34,054 nucleotides of DNA from Bacillus sp. FJAT-27245 (GTDB taxonomy: Bacteria; Bacillota; Bacilli; Bacillales; Cytobacillaceae): NCBI RefSeq assembly GCF_001273955.1, contig NZ_LIGI01000001.1, forward strand, positions 3,448,482-3,482,535. The letters are read 5' to 3'. The position numbers and the translations under genes were made by a program. The notes beneath the pieces were generated by a model. That model did no database searches and was not told where the DNA came from. It worked only from the letters and a program-made list of their open reading frames with translations. This document shows, piece by piece, positions 1 to 10,552 of this stretch (positions are counted from its first letter, which is position 1; each line of letters opens with the position of its first letter).

Positions 1-2011
1 CCCGCCAGCCTTCCGGGGATTTCTGCGCGGCAAGCGTCCTCCCGCCCTGTCCCAAAAATACTCCTTCCCCACAATTTGTCTGATCATACGGAATAAGCGC
101 CACCTGGCCTTCCTCCCATAAACCCGAATTGTAGAGTGTATATGTATGTTCCGCAGGCGCAAAAAGCGCTGCTTCAGTTATTTCGGACTGGCTGCGGATA
201 AGCTCCCACGCTTCCCTGTACTCGATTGCGGCATCCTCATACACCTCGCGAATCGAGGAACCCGGAATGATATCATGAAACTGGTTACGCAGGACAATTT
301 TCCAGGCAGCCTGAACTGCCTCTGCCGGGTACGCTTCCCAGCCGTCCTTCAGGGTATGGAGAACCCCGAAGAGCTCCCAATCCCTTAGTGCAAGCTCAAG
401 CTTCCGGTTTTCGCGCTTCATGAACGCCTGGCTCGTATAGGTCCCACGGTGGTATTCCAAATACAGCTCCCCATCCCAGCGGTGGACATACTGCTTTGTA
501 TTCTCAACCGTTTCCTGAAGCTTTCGGAAATAGTCTCCCGCCTTGCCTTCCTTCACATGTGGGATGCCTGGCATTTTGTCGAGCTTCCTCCGCATTTCAA
601 GCATTTCCCGATTGACGCCGCCGCCACCATCGCCGTAGCCATAGGAAAGGAGAAGCTCCTTGTTCATCGCTTTATTGCGGTAGCCTTTCCAGGTACCGTT
701 GACTGTCCTTGCCGTCATCCGGCCATTGTATGTATAAAACCAGGAGTCTTCCGGATTCCATGGCTCCGGAGTCGAAATGAAATGCGTCAGCAGCTCGGTC
801 CCGTCAATCCCCTTCCAGTAAAACGTATCATGGGGCATCCTGTTATACTGGTTCCAGCTGATTTTTGTCGTCATGAACGCATCGATGCCCGACTTTTTCA
901 GAATCTGCGGTAGCGCCCAGCTATAGCCGAATACATCGGGAAGCCATAGTACTTTGCAGTCAACCCCGAATTCCTCTTTTAAAAAGCGCTTCCCGACAAG
1001 GATTTGCCTGACAAGCGACTCCCCGCTCGGGATGTTGCAGTCCGCTTCAAGCCACATCCCCCCTTCCGCTTCCCATTGCCCACCCTTAATCCGTGCCTTC
1101 ATTCCTTCGTAAATATCGGGGTAATCATGTTTGATGAATTCGTAGAGCTGGGGCTGTGACTGCAGGAACAAATAGTCGGGATATTCCTCCATCAGGCGGA
1201 GGACGGTCGAGAAGGAACGAGCCGCCTTTTCGCGGGTATGCTTCAATTGCCATAGCCAAGCCACGTCGATATGGGTATGCCCGACGCAATGGACCGTTAC
1301 AGGGTGATGCTTCTCCAGGCGTTCAAGGCCTGCCGTTACATATTCATGGGCAAGGTAGCATGATTCATAAAACTGGTCATCACCGGGAATTGTCCAGTCA
1401 AGCAGCCTGAACGCTTCATCCAGAAGTGTCAGCAGCTCCGACCTGTTCGGATCGGCTTCCGGCAATTCAAGGATTGTCTGATGCATCGCCAAAGCCGTAT
1501 AGTAAAAGTCATCCACTTTTTCATCAAGGAGGCAAATCTCCGCCCTGCTCAGCTGATAGCGCATCACCTTTCGCGGGCCGCCGCCTTCGAGCCCTGTCCA
1601 CATCCGGAATGACAGCTCCGTTTCCTTCCCGATGACATCGCTTTTGAACAGCACTTCCTCATGATTCGAGTCGACCCCCTGATAGGGCACGCCATTTACG
1701 TACAGGAGTGACTCGAACCCGGAATTCGTGCCGCCGCCCGTTTTTCCGAAACGGAATATCCCCGCCGCCCGTTTGCCATGCCATTCAGCAGGAAACATGA
1801 CCGTTGCCTGGAGCCATTTGTATGTATCCCGGCCTTCCCAATGGTCGCCGAGCCGCATTTCTTTATGGTGTTCGCCAATAGCCGGCGGCCTTAGGCCAAT
1901 TTCCCCGTCATCGTCCAATGCCAGAAATGAATTCACCGGCCGGCTGTCGCGATAGCGGAACGGTTCAAGCTCTTCAAGCCGCTCCTGTAATTTATCTTCC
2001 GTTAAAAACAT
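1..2011 (-). CDS. alpha-mannosidase, glycoside hydrolase family 38 (C-terminus beyond window)
   Basis: Hydrolyses terminal alpha-mannose residues, probably from imported manno-oligosaccharides or N-glycan fragments; no signal peptide is visible, so it is likely cytosolic. About 670 codons are present and the C-terminal part lies off the left edge (GH38 enzymes are usually 850-1050 residues). Family marks seen: an N-terminal beta domain (residues about 1-230), the zinc-site motif HTHIDVAWLW at about 245-254 and, further on, LWLPDVFGYSWALPQIL, whose Asp is the nucleophile in this family. The start is the second ATG of ATGGTCATG: AAGGAG lies 7 nt before 2011, whereas the first ATG is too close. 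It is last in a minus-strand row after mgtC-like, PHP and manA genes. Pairing with mannose-6-phosphate isomerase suggests mannose use (inference). Family certain, substrate linkage not. Confidence 0.93.
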   Translation of the reverse strand, partial: MFLTEDKLQERLEELEPFRYRDSRPVNSFLALDDDGEIGLRPPAIGEHHKEMRLGDHWEGRDTYKWLQATVMFPAEWHGKRAAGIFRFGKTGGGTNSGFESLLYVNGVPYQGVDSNHEEVLFKSDVIGKETELSFRMWTGLEGGGPRKVMRYQLSRAEICLLDEKVDDFYYTALAMHQTILELPEADPNRSELLTLLDEAFRLLDWTIPGDDQFYESCYLAHEYVTAGLERLEKHHPVTVHCVGHTHIDVAWLWQLKHTREKAARSFSTVLRLMEEYPDYLFLQSQPQLYEFIKHDYPDIYEGMKARIKGGQWEAEGGMWLEADCNIPSGESLVRQILVGKRFLKEEFGVDCKVLWLPDVFGYSWALPQILKKSGIDAFMTTKISWNQYNRMPHDTFYWKGIDGTELLTHFISTPEPWNPEDSWFYTYNGRMTARTVNGTWKGYRNKAMNKELLLSYGYGDGGGGVNREMLEMRRKLDKMPGIPHVKEGKAGDYFRKLQETVENTKQYVHRWDGELYLEYHRGTYTSQAFMKRENRKLELALRDWELFGVLHTLKDGWEAYPAEAVQAAWKIVLRNQFHDIIPGSSIREVYEDAAIEYREAWELIRSQSEITEAALFAPAEHTYTLYNSGLWEEGQVALIPYDQTNCGEGVFLGQGGRTLAAQKSPEGWR

Positions 2012-2029
2012 GACCATTCTCCTTTTTCC

Positions 2030-2572
2030 TTAAGACCCAACGTTTTTGTATCGTTCATGTTTATGCGTTTCATCGTTTTTCATCTGTTTTTGCTTTTCTT
2101 CGTGCTCCAAATGTTTTTCTTCAATAAAATTCCCCAATTTCGCCAAAAGGAACGTAATGAGGACGGAAGCTAGAACGATGCCATAGAACCCCGCGCCTAT
2201 CCCAATTCCGACTCCCCCGGCAAAAAACACCATTGCCGCGGAGGTGAGCCCTTTAATCCGCAAGCCGTCCTTGATGATCAGCCCGGCCCCCAAAAAACCG
2301 AGCCCGGACACAATCTGGGCGGTGAGGCGCATCGGGTCCATCCGGTTATTCATGTTCGAATTCCCGAAAACTTCGGCGCTGTAAATCGAGATAATCGTAA
2401 TCAGGGTGCAGGAAACGGAAACATATGTGAAAGTTTTCAGGCCGGCCGGCTTATTTTTCGCGCTGCGATCCCAGCCGATAAACATTCCGAGAAGCCCGCT
2501 TATGACAATCCGGACATAAATCTCAATATTCTTAAGTAAATGCTCCTCGTAAAAAATGCCTAAATGCTCCAT
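2030..2572 (-). CDS. MgtC/SapB-family membrane protein
   Basis: A 180-residue membrane protein with four or five hydrophobic segments. The MgtC/SapB core is visible: a first helix with RIVISGLLGMFIGWDR, then NKPAGLKTFTYVSVSCTLIT, then the family signature region RLTAQIVSGLGFLGAGLI followed by GLTSAAMVFFAGGVGIGIG. MgtC proteins are linked to survival at low magnesium and to modulation of the F-type ATPase in pathogens; the role in bacilli is unclear. The C-terminus is short, charged and soluble, so this is the MgtC/SapB domain alone. AAGGAGG and a second GAAAGGAA precede the ATG. It sits between the PHP gene (79 nt upstream) and the mannosidase (18 nt downstream), probably co-transcribed with the latter, although no functional link is known. 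Confidence 0.9.
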   Translation of the reverse strand: MEHLGIFYEEHLLKNIEIYVRIVISGLLGMFIGWDRSAKNKPAGLKTFTYVSVSCTLITIISIYSAEVFGNSNMNNRMDPMRLTAQIVSGLGFLGAGLIIKDGLRIKGLTSAAMVFFAGGVGIGIGAGFYGIVLASVLITFLLAKLGNFIEEKHLEHEEKQKQMKNDETHKHERYKNVGS

Positions 2573-2651
2573 TTCCTTTCCTCCTTGGCATATTTGCAGC
2601 CCTGATGTCGATTTGCCAGCGTATTTGCCCCCCCACTGGCAGGTTAAAGCT

Positions 2652-3671
2652 TTACTTTCTATTGACGGCTTCCCGGATTGGTTTCATGATCCTTTTTCTT
2701 TTTTCAAAAGTGGCAATCTCTCCAACGCCCAGCTCAAGGAGATGCTTCGTATTCATGTCAACATAGTTGCCGATGTCGTCCGGGAAATGCGAATCGGAGG
2801 ATGTTGTAATGGCGACGCCCATGTTTGCCAGGATTTCAAGGAATTTCGGGCTTGGGCACATTTCCTTCACCGGGTACCTGTAATAAAGGCCCGCGTTAAT
2901 TTCGGTCGCCGTATCAGTTTCAAGCAAGGCCCTGCCAATCCGCTCATAATGCCGCAGCAGCACACTTTCATCTGGCCGGTAATTGAAAACCTTCAAATTA
3001 TCAAGGTGCGCGACAAAGTTGAACAGTCCGCTGCGGATTGCTTTTTCAACGACAGCGAAAAAGTTGCTGTATAGCTCCTCGAGGTCGTAGTTTGCGAATA
3101 AATGCTGTGTTTCCGGATTGTCAAAGCCCCAGCCATTGAAGAAATGGACTGAACCAATCACATAATCCCATTCAAAACGGGAAAGCAGCCCGGCTAACTC
3201 TTCCTCACCGCCTGGGAAATAATCGGCTTCAATGCCAAGCCTGAGTGTGATTCCCTCAGCGGCCCAGCGCTCTTTCGCCCCTGAAATCGTCCGGACAAAA
3301 TCCTCCATCGATTCGGTCATCACCTGGTTCAGCCACGTACGCTGCAGATTTCCAAGCTCGGTATCGCAAATGTCCATATGCTGTTCAAAATAGGCCCTCG
3401 TTTCATGGAACCGGTATAAATGGTCAACGATCCCAACCTCGCTCAGACCCTTCCGTTTTGCTTCCTGCAAGTACAGGTCAAGCCAGGCCGGATCGTACGA
3501 GCCTTTTTGAAGCCGGTCCGCCAGCCGGTCCAAGCTCTTTTTCAACCACTCGAGTGAATGCCTTTGCTCGGTCAGCGGGGCAAAATAGTCCAGGGCGATA
3601 TTGGTCCGGTTCAGCCAATTCAGTGAATACGGACCTTCTTCCAAATGCAAATGATAATCTACCTTTTTCAA
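2652..3671 (-). CDS. PHP-domain phosphoesterase, histidinol-phosphatase-like
   Basis: A 339-residue polymerase-and-histidinol-phosphatase (PHP) domain protein, predicted cytosolic metal-dependent phosphoesterase. Metal-ligand motifs appear in family order: HLHLEEG at residues 7-13, GIVDHLYRFHE near 100, GIEADYFPG near 185, IGSVHFFNGWGFD near 210, FVAHLDNLKVF near 260 and TSSDSHFPDDIG near 305. Bacillus HisK-type histidinol phosphatases share this layout but are nearer 270 residues; this one has extra sequence in the N-terminal half. No histidine biosynthesis genes are nearby and it sits among sugar genes, so a sugar-phosphate substrate is also possible (inference). The start is TTG with GGAGG 7 nt upstream. 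It begins 128 nt after manA. Confidence 0.8.
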   Translation of the reverse strand: MKKVDYHLHLEEGPYSLNWLNRTNIALDYFAPLTEQRHSLEWLKKSLDRLADRLQKGSYDPAWLDLYLQEAKRKGLSEVGIVDHLYRFHETRAYFEQHMDICDTELGNLQRTWLNQVMTESMEDFVRTISGAKERWAAEGITLRLGIEADYFPGGEEELAGLLSRFEWDYVIGSVHFFNGWGFDNPETQHLFANYDLEELYSNFFAVVEKAIRSGLFNFVAHLDNLKVFNYRPDESVLLRHYERIGRALLETDTATEINAGLYYRYPVKEMCPSPKFLEILANMGVAITTSSDSHFPDDIGNYVDMNTKHLLELGVGEIATFEKRKRIMKPIREAVNRK

Positions 3672-3799
3672 TGTTGTTCCTCCAGTCAGCTACAATCCTA
3701 GGAATAAGAATTCTTCCAGCATGCTATTACGGGCACCGCAGTTTTGCTCTGCCAGAAAACAAGTTTATCCGCCTGATGGCCCGCATTTCGGTGGGGCCG

Positions 3800-4744
3800 T
3801 TAGGGATGGGAAACGATCAATTCGCAGTTTCCTGTGATTTCAAATTCGCCAAACCCGGCAGGAAGGATGAAATGGTTTCCTTTTTTCAGAGGATAGTTAC
3901 GTCCATTTTTCAAAAGTGCGCCGTCCCCCTCAATCACACTTGCCAAATGGTACTTTCCATTCAGGGAGAAGGGGGCTGTGCCTGAGACATCCCATTTATA
4001 GATCGTGAAAAAGTCACATTCTACAAACATCGTAATCTTGTATACTCCATTTTCCTCTATCCTGGGTGCCACCGTTGTATCCTCATGAGGCACCCTGGTT
4101 ACGTGGATTGCTTTATCGAGATGCAATTCACGTAAATTCCCCGCCTCATCTCTGCGGCCATAATCATAGACACGGTACGTTGTGTCCGAACTTTGCTGTG
4201 TCTCCAGGACAAGCGTGCCTTCACAAAGGGCATGGATGGTCCCGCTCGGTACGTAGAAGAAGTCACCCGGCTTTATTTTCACCCGGCGAAGCAGGTTATC
4301 CCATGTTCCTTCCTGAATATGGCTCACCAGCTCTTCCTTTGTCCGCGCATTATGGCCGAAAATCATTTCTGCGCCTTCCTTGCAGTCGATTATGTACCAG
4401 CATTCCGTCTTTCCCAGCTCGCCATTCTCATTTGCTTTCGCATATGTATCGTCCGGATGCACCTGGACGGATAAATCCATATTGGCATCAAGGATCTTCG
4501 TTAATAACGGAAAAACCTCTCCCTCCGGATTCCCAAAAAGCTCCGGACGCTCCCGCCAAAGCAAATCGAGCGCCATCCCTTTGTACAAACCATTTTCAAC
4601 TGCCGAAGCTCCGTTCGGATGGGCGGAAATCGCCCAGCACTCCCCGACCTGGCCCCCGTCAATCTCATATCCGAATTGCTCCTTAAGGGCGGTTCCTCCC
4701 CAAATTCTCTCCTTAAAAACCGGTTTTAAAAACAATGGCTCCAA
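3800..4744 (-). CDS. manA: mannose-6-phosphate isomerase, class I
   Basis: Interconverts mannose-6-phosphate and fructose-6-phosphate in the cytosol, feeding mannose into glycolysis. With the TTG start at 4744 the protein is 314 residues, matching the short Firmicute ManA/Pmi form (about 315). Visible marks: FLKPVFKERIWGGT at the N-terminus, zinc ligands Q94 and H96 in QVHPDD, E114 in the KTECWYI segment, and H171 in VPSGTIHAL. The reading frame is open further upstream, but TTG has ACCTCC-complement GGAGGT 7 nt before it and aligns with the family N-terminus. A possible -10 TATACT lies at 4772-4777 (minus strand) without a good -35. The upstream operon is closed by a terminator, so manA probably has its own promoter. 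Confidence 0.95.
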   Translation of the reverse strand: MEPLFLKPVFKERIWGGTALKEQFGYEIDGGQVGECWAISAHPNGASAVENGLYKGMALDLLWRERPELFGNPEGEVFPLLTKILDANMDLSVQVHPDDTYAKANENGELGKTECWYIIDCKEGAEMIFGHNARTKEELVSHIQEGTWDNLLRRVKIKPGDFFYVPSGTIHALCEGTLVLETQQSSDTTYRVYDYGRRDEAGNLRELHLDKAIHVTRVPHEDTTVAPRIEENGVYKITMFVECDFFTIYKWDVSGTAPFSLNGKYHLASVIEGDGALLKNGRNYPLKKGNHFILPAGFGEFEITGNCELIVSHP

Positions 4745-4835
4745 CCCGCCAACCTCCCACCAACAAAAAATAGTATAATAGTCAGAATAGTGGCACAAAA
4801 GAGAGCGCATAAGCCCGAAGAATTAGACAATTATT

Positions 4836-4859
4836 GAAAAAAACTGCCTGAATTCAGGC
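4836..4859 (-). terminator. rho-independent terminator of the agaS-gatY-kinase operon
   Basis: Minus-strand reading: GCCTG-AATT-CAGGC hairpin (4846-4859) followed by AG and seven T. It lies 158 nt after the kinase stop codon and before the manA promoter region. Confidence 0.75.
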
Positions 4860-4880
4860 CATCCCCCCCTATCGCCGATC

Positions 4881-4975
4881 AAGCACCTCGTATTCGGACA
4901 TGTAAACCAGTATCAAGCAACTATAATTCGGACGTGCTGACCAGTGTCAGGCACCTATAATTCAGACGGACAAAC
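4881..4975. repeat. 34-nt tandem repeat, about 2.7 copies
   Basis: Units start at 4881 (AAGCACCTCGTATTCGGACA), 4915 (AAGCAACTATAATTCGGACG) and 4949 (AGGCACCTATAATTCAGACG), exactly 34 nt apart, with further matches in the second half (GTAAACCAGTATC / TGCTGACCAGTGTC). The short GTGTCAGGCACC core resembles the reverse complement of GGTGCCAGACAC at 8986-8997. The period is not a multiple of three and no gene overlaps it. Confidence 0.8.
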
Positions 4976-5016
4976 GAAATTATCGTACCGGTATAAACAG
5001 AATGCCCGACCGAATT

Positions 5017-6841
<1,825 letters not shown>

Positions 6842-6901
6842 TCAATTTTAAAAAAATTGCTTGTTCATTTTGGTTCCGGGTATTTCTCCTCGCAAAAGAG
6901 C

Positions 6902-8086
6902 TTATTCTCCACTGTATTCAAACTCGTGGATTGTTACGCCCTTGACAACCCGGTTCACCATTCCCGAGGGACTTGGATTATCCGGCGTGACGCCAAGGCG
7001 GAGCGAGCTGAATAGGGCGAAAAGCTGGCCATAGAGGACATAATTGAGAGCAAGAAGCTCATCTTCAAGCAGAATGCCATCATGAGTAGGAACAATTAGT
7101 GCCCATTCACAATTCGCGAGCAGCTCCACATCCGGACTATTGGCAATGGCGACAATCGTTTTGGAGCCGCCGTCATTCTTCAACTCTTTTAAAAAATCAA
7201 TCTCGTATTTCCGGGTGTAAGCGTCATTTGAAATGAACATGAAAATAAGCGTATCATCATCGACAATCGACTTTGGCCCGTGCCTGAACCCAAGGACGGA
7301 CTCGTGAAACGTCGGAATTCTACCCGCCGAAAGCTCTAGATTCTTCAGGCTAGTTTCCTGCGCCAGACCCTTCAATGCCGAGGAACCGAGATAAACGACC
7401 TTTTTCTTACCCAGTTCGGCAAGCTCAAGAACCGATGCCTGCCTCTCTTTCAAAATCTGCTCCGCATTTTCCGCGGCCAAAAGGACTTTTTTCCGATAGC
7501 CCTCCAGGTCATCAAGCTTAAAAAGGAGCAGCGTAGCGAGGTACATACAGCTGAACGAGCTCGTCATCGCAAAACCTTTGTCGTTCGACTCCTCCGGCAT
7601 TAACAGGAGCAGGCAGTCAGGATCCTTTTCCGCTTCCTTGGCAAGCTGCCCATCCTTATTGCAGGTGATGATGACCTGGGTAAGATTCTTAATCAATTTT
7701 TTCGAAAGATGGTAAGTTCCGAGCGACTCCGGGCTGTTCCCGCTCCTGGCGTAGGAAACGAGCACTGTCGGGGCATCAGGCTTCAGGTAGTTCAACGGAT
7801 TGCTGACAATATCCGTCGTGGCGATTGAATCGACCTGGTTGGATAGCTGCCTCCTCAACCAGGGGGCAACCGTGTCACCTACGTATGCTGAAGTTCCCGC
7901 CCCTGTGAAAACAATCCTGGCACCCTGTACATGCACTTTGTGCTGAAGAAAATTCTGCAGTTCGGCTTTTCGTTCTGTAAATTGATTCAGTGTTTCCCGC
8001 CATAGCCTCGGCTGCTGAGCGATTTCACTCGCTGTTAACGTTCCTCCACTGGTTTCTTCCAGTTTTATTTTTTCTTCAATTGCCAT
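6902..8086 (-). CDS. agaS: SIS-domain sugar isomerase/deaminase (AgaS type)
   Basis: A 394-residue protein with two SIS (sugar isomerase) domains. The first holds VFTGAGTSAYVGD (near 60) and SYARSGNSPES (near 112); the second holds VVYLGSSALKGLAQE, then HESVLGFRHGPKS, the active-site stretch typical of the AgaS/GlmS isomerase group. AgaS in enteric bacteria converts galactosamine-6-phosphate to tagatose-6-phosphate, and the aldolase and kinase that follow fit that route (inference). No AgaA/NagA-type deacetylase or PTS genes are in the window, so free amino sugar or another ketose/aldose phosphate remains possible. The ATG at 8086 has TAGGAG 8 nt upstream; an in-frame GTG at 8095 overlaps the ribosome binding site and is unlikely. 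Confidence 0.88.
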   Translation of the reverse strand: MAIEEKIKLEETSGGTLTASEIAQQPRLWRETLNQFTERKAELQNFLQHKVHVQGARIVFTGAGTSAYVGDTVAPWLRRQLSNQVDSIATTDIVSNPLNYLKPDAPTVLVSYARSGNSPESLGTYHLSKKLIKNLTQVIITCNKDGQLAKEAEKDPDCLLLLMPEESNDKGFAMTSSFSCMYLATLLLFKLDDLEGYRKKVLLAAENAEQILKERQASVLELAELGKKKVVYLGSSALKGLAQETSLKNLELSAGRIPTFHESVLGFRHGPKSIVDDDTLIFMFISNDAYTRKYEIDFLKELKNDGGSKTIVAIANSPDVELLANCEWALIVPTHDGILLEDELLALNYVLYGQLFALFSSLRLGVTPDNPSPSGMVNRVVKGVTIHEFEYSGE

Positions 8087-8109
8087 ATCGTTCACTCCTA
8101 ATCATTATC

Positions 8110-8143
8110 ATTGTATGTAATGATGTAATGACGTAATTACCAG
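8110..8143 (-). promoter_or_regulatory. agaS operon control region: second GntR operator and candidate -10
   Basis: At 8122-8143 the minus strand has TGGTAAT and CATTAC in the same register as the palindrome at 8905-8926; 16 of 22 positions agree. Downstream, TACAAT at 8110-8115 is a plausible -10 for an agaS promoter; no convincing -35 was found. Placement between the regulator stop and the agaS ribosome binding site suggests direct repression of the catabolic genes. Confidence 0.6.
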
Positions 8144-8160
8144 TTAGTCCGCACCTAGAC

Positions 8161-8886
8161 TTATTTTTCTAGGCGCACGTGATATTTGAATCGGTCTCCC
8201 CTGGCAATCGTGTTCGAGTACTCAATGATCCTATTATTACTATACGTATAACGTTCGATTCTCAATGAGGGCATAGTTGCAGGCATGTTGAGAAGCTTTG
8301 CTTCTTCCTCAAAGGGCATGACAGGAGCAAAATATTCATCCGCCATATCACTTACAACGTTGTACTTTTCATTAAAAATATCATATAGGGCAGTGCTCTC
8401 CAGCTCTTCCTTCGTCAAGCCCGGGAAAAGATTTTGTGGAACATATGTCTCCTCAAGCATCATCGGCGTATCATTCGCAATCCGCAGCCGGGTAAATTTA
8501 TAGACGATGGAATCAGCCGGAATGTTCATTTTCCTGCTTATATTGGAATCGACTCCAGTGACCTCGAAAGATAATACTTTTGAAACAGGCCTCTTTCCAA
8601 GTTTCTTCATATCCTCTGTAAAAGAATAGAATTTTACAAGATCCTGCTTCACCCTTTTTGGCGCAACGAACGTCCCCTTTCCATGAACCTTATAAATCAG
8701 CCCTTCCCGCTCCATTTCATTGATTGCCTGGCGGACCGTCGTTCGGGAAACTTCATATTTATCACATATTTCACGTTCAGATGGAAGCTGCTCATCCTCA
8801 CCCAGCCGGTTCTCGATCTCATCAATCAAAATATCCATCAACTGAAGATATAGCGGCATCCTGCTTCCTTTATCAATCTTTTTCAT
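8161..8886 (-). CDS. GntR/HutC-family transcriptional regulator (UTRA effector domain)
   Basis: A 241-residue repressor of the GntR family, HutC subfamily. The winged helix-turn-helix spans about residues 10-75, with the characteristic LPSEREICDKYEVSRTTVRQ and the wing YKVHGKGTFVAP. A UTRA ligand-binding domain follows (about 95-238) with the typical LRIANDTPMMLEETYVP and the terminal RGDRFKYHVRLEK. UTRA domains bind sugar phosphates in AgaR/NagR-like regulators, so a phosphorylated amino sugar or hexose is the likely inducer (inference). The gene leads the operon, 74 nt before agaS, on the same strand. A perfect palindrome covers its own promoter, pointing to autoregulation. Confidence 0.93.
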   Translation of the reverse strand: MKKIDKGSRMPLYLQLMDILIDEIENRLGEDEQLPSEREICDKYEVSRTTVRQAINEMEREGLIYKVHGKGTFVAPKRVKQDLVKFYSFTEDMKKLGKRPVSKVLSFEVTGVDSNISRKMNIPADSIVYKFTRLRIANDTPMMLEETYVPQNLFPGLTKEELESTALYDIFNEKYNVVSDMADEYFAPVMPFEEEAKLLNMPATMPSLRIERYTYSNNRIIEYSNTIARGDRFKYHVRLEK

Positions 8887-8904
8887 CGCTTTCCCCCATA
8901 ACTG

Positions 8905-8953
8905 GTGGTAATGTGGTCATTACCACTTTAAAACTTTTCAGTTTGTTTGTAAA
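8905..8953 (-). promoter_or_regulatory. sigma-A promoter with overlapping GntR-type operator
   Basis: Minus strand: -35 TTTACA (8948-8953), 17-nt spacer, -10 TAAAGT (8925-8930). Immediately downstream and touching the -10 is a perfect 9-bp inverted repeat, GTGGTAATG and CATTACCAC, around a 4-nt centre (8905-8926). Its position would block initiation, and a related site lies before agaS (8122-8143). Confidence 0.7.
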
Positions 8954-9098
8954 GTGGTCTTATGTGTGTCTTCATTCGGGATATGAGGTGCCAGACACAT
9001 CCCTTACCTCCTAGCCTCCCTGCCCCACCTCAGTAAAAATTATCCCCGCCTACCAATCTATGCTATGATATCCAAGAGCACATCGATAGGAGGCAACT

Positions 9099-10031
9099 AT
9101 GAAAAAACGTATAGTCACACTTGCTTTGTCGTCAGCACTGCTTTTTGGCATCACCGCACCACACCAAGCTTCCGCTAAGGTAATGTGGAACGGGAGCGAG
9201 CTGAAAAAAGGGCAAATCGGCCTTGTTACAATTGTCAAAGAAACGAACTTGCTGACAGAAACCGACGGAAAAATCACCGTAGTCCGAGTATTGAAACCGG
9301 GCGAAATGTACCGGATCTACTCCTTCGCACCAGGCAGGCTGAATGTTGGAGCCGGCTTGTTCGTCCACCGCGACAATAAAATCAACTACCAAACCCCTTC
9401 AAAAGAAAAGCTCCAAGCACTCGGAGTTCAAATCGACCAACACAAATACCAGGGAATCCTTGAATATCCACAAGTGGCAAAGCTAATCAGCAAAACCGCA
9501 CAGGACAAAATCAACGAAACCCTTCAAAAACACATTCGCCACTCGTACCGGGGGTATCTGGAGCTGGAAAAACAGGAACAAGCAGACCGCCAAATATACC
9601 TGAAACAACACGGCAAACCAGTCACCGCCTTTGAAAACGACCAATACAGCTATGAACATCGCACCTTTTATGAAATAAGACACAACGAAAACAACCTATT
9701 AAGCATTCTCATGTACGAATACCAATACACAGGCGGCGCCCATGGCATGATTGTTGTAAAGAGCTACAACTTTAACACATTAACAGGCGACCAAATCTAC
9801 CTGCAACAGGCCGCTGGAAGCAAAACTGCACTCTCCAAAATCAGCAAGCACGCTTTAAGCGAATTGAACAAACGAGAGTACAGCTTTAAACCCATCAGCT
9901 TAAATCTCAGCAACAACACTCCCTTTTACTTCACTCCAAACGGCATCGTACTGAAATTCCAGGAATACGAAGTCGCCCCGTATGCCGCCGGTTTGCCGGA
10001 AGTAAACGTACCATCCAAAATTTATAAATAA
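9099..10031 (+). CDS. secreted DUF4163/DUF3298-like protein
   Basis: A 310-residue exported protein with a clear Sec signal peptide (MKKRIVTLALSSALLFG, Ala-rich, predicted cleavage after QASA near residue 26). Residues about 27-105 are of unknown type. From about 110 the layout resembles the DUF4163 plus DUF3298 pair found in RsiV and PdaC: LEYPQVAKL, then FYEIRHNENNLLSILMYEYQYTGGAHG and YNFNTLTGDQIYL, then a terminal YFTPNGIVLKFQEYEVAPYAAG. In RsiV this module binds lysozyme. Here there is neither a transmembrane anchor nor a deacetylase domain, so the protein would be free or wall-associated. AGGAGG stands before the ATG, TATGAT at about 9063 may be a -10, and a strong terminator follows. 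Monocistronic. Confidence 0.8.
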   Translation: MKKRIVTLALSSALLFGITAPHQASAKVMWNGSELKKGQIGLVTIVKETNLLTETDGKITVVRVLKPGEMYRIYSFAPGRLNVGAGLFVHRDNKINYQTPSKEKLQALGVQIDQHKYQGILEYPQVAKLISKTAQDKINETLQKHIRHSYRGYLELEKQEQADRQIYLKQHGKPVTAFENDQYSYEHRTFYEIRHNENNLLSILMYEYQYTGGAHGMIVVKSYNFNTLTGDQIYLQQAAGSKTALSKISKHALSELNKREYSFKPISLNLSNNTPFYFTPNGIVLKFQEYEVAPYAAGLPEVNVPSKIYK

Positions 10032-10037
10032 CACGTC

Positions 10038-10066
10038 AAAATCCCCCGGCCTTTCGGGGGATTTTT
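10038..10066 (+). terminator. rho-independent terminator
   Basis: AAAAT-CCCCC stem, loop GGCCTTTC, GGGGG-ATTTT with T run, starting 6 nt after the DUF3298-like gene. The A-rich and T-rich flanks extend the stem, so it may work in both directions. Confidence 0.92.
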
Positions 10067-10241
10067 CCAAATCAATTATAACCCCCTCTCCCACCCCTGC
10101 TCAAAAAAGAAACACTAGATCCGTCCCCTGCTTCACTTAAATTGATGATTTTTTAAAAATATTTATTACCCCAATAGAATAAATGTCCAAGCCTTTCATG
10201 TTAAGCTGCATTTCCTAATAACAAGAGAGGTGGTGAAAAGG

Positions 10242-10457
10242 ATGTATGACGGAAGTTTTGCACAGCATGCCTATAGTCTTATAGGACAAGATGTAGAAGT
10301 AACTACAACGGCAGGCACTTTTAGAGGTACCCTTGTATCTGCCGGCAGTGATTCTCTTGTATTGGAAACACGATTTAGAGGACGAATAATTCGAAGGATA
10401 ATCCGGTTTGCTTTGATTGTCTCGCTTTTCAGATTATTCACTGGAGGAGTATTTTAA
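10242..10457 (+). CDS. small Sm-fold/DUF2642-like protein
   Basis: A 71-residue protein whose middle, LIGQDVEVTTTAGTFRGTLVSAG then DSLVLE, has the alternating pattern of an Sm-like/DUF2642 beta barrel seen in small Bacillus spore-coat and RNA-binding-like proteins. The C-terminus RFRGRIIRRIIRFALIVSLFRLF is basic and then hydrophobic, a possible membrane or protein contact. An upstream GTG at 10230 would overlap the AGAGGTGG ribosome binding site, so the ATG at 10242 is chosen. It is flanked by terminators on both sides and is probably a single-gene unit. Function not known; family assignment is from pattern only. Confidence 0.7.
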   Translation: MYDGSFAQHAYSLIGQDVEVTTTAGTFRGTLVSAGSDSLVLETRFRGRIIRRIIRFALIVSLFRLFTGGVF

Positions 10458-10552
10458 CTTCGCCTAGCCAAACGGTCTTTGAAGGACAAAATTTCATCTC
10501 CCGCCCTAAAACAACACCACAGTTTACTGTCAAAATTCTTTTTAGAACCAAC

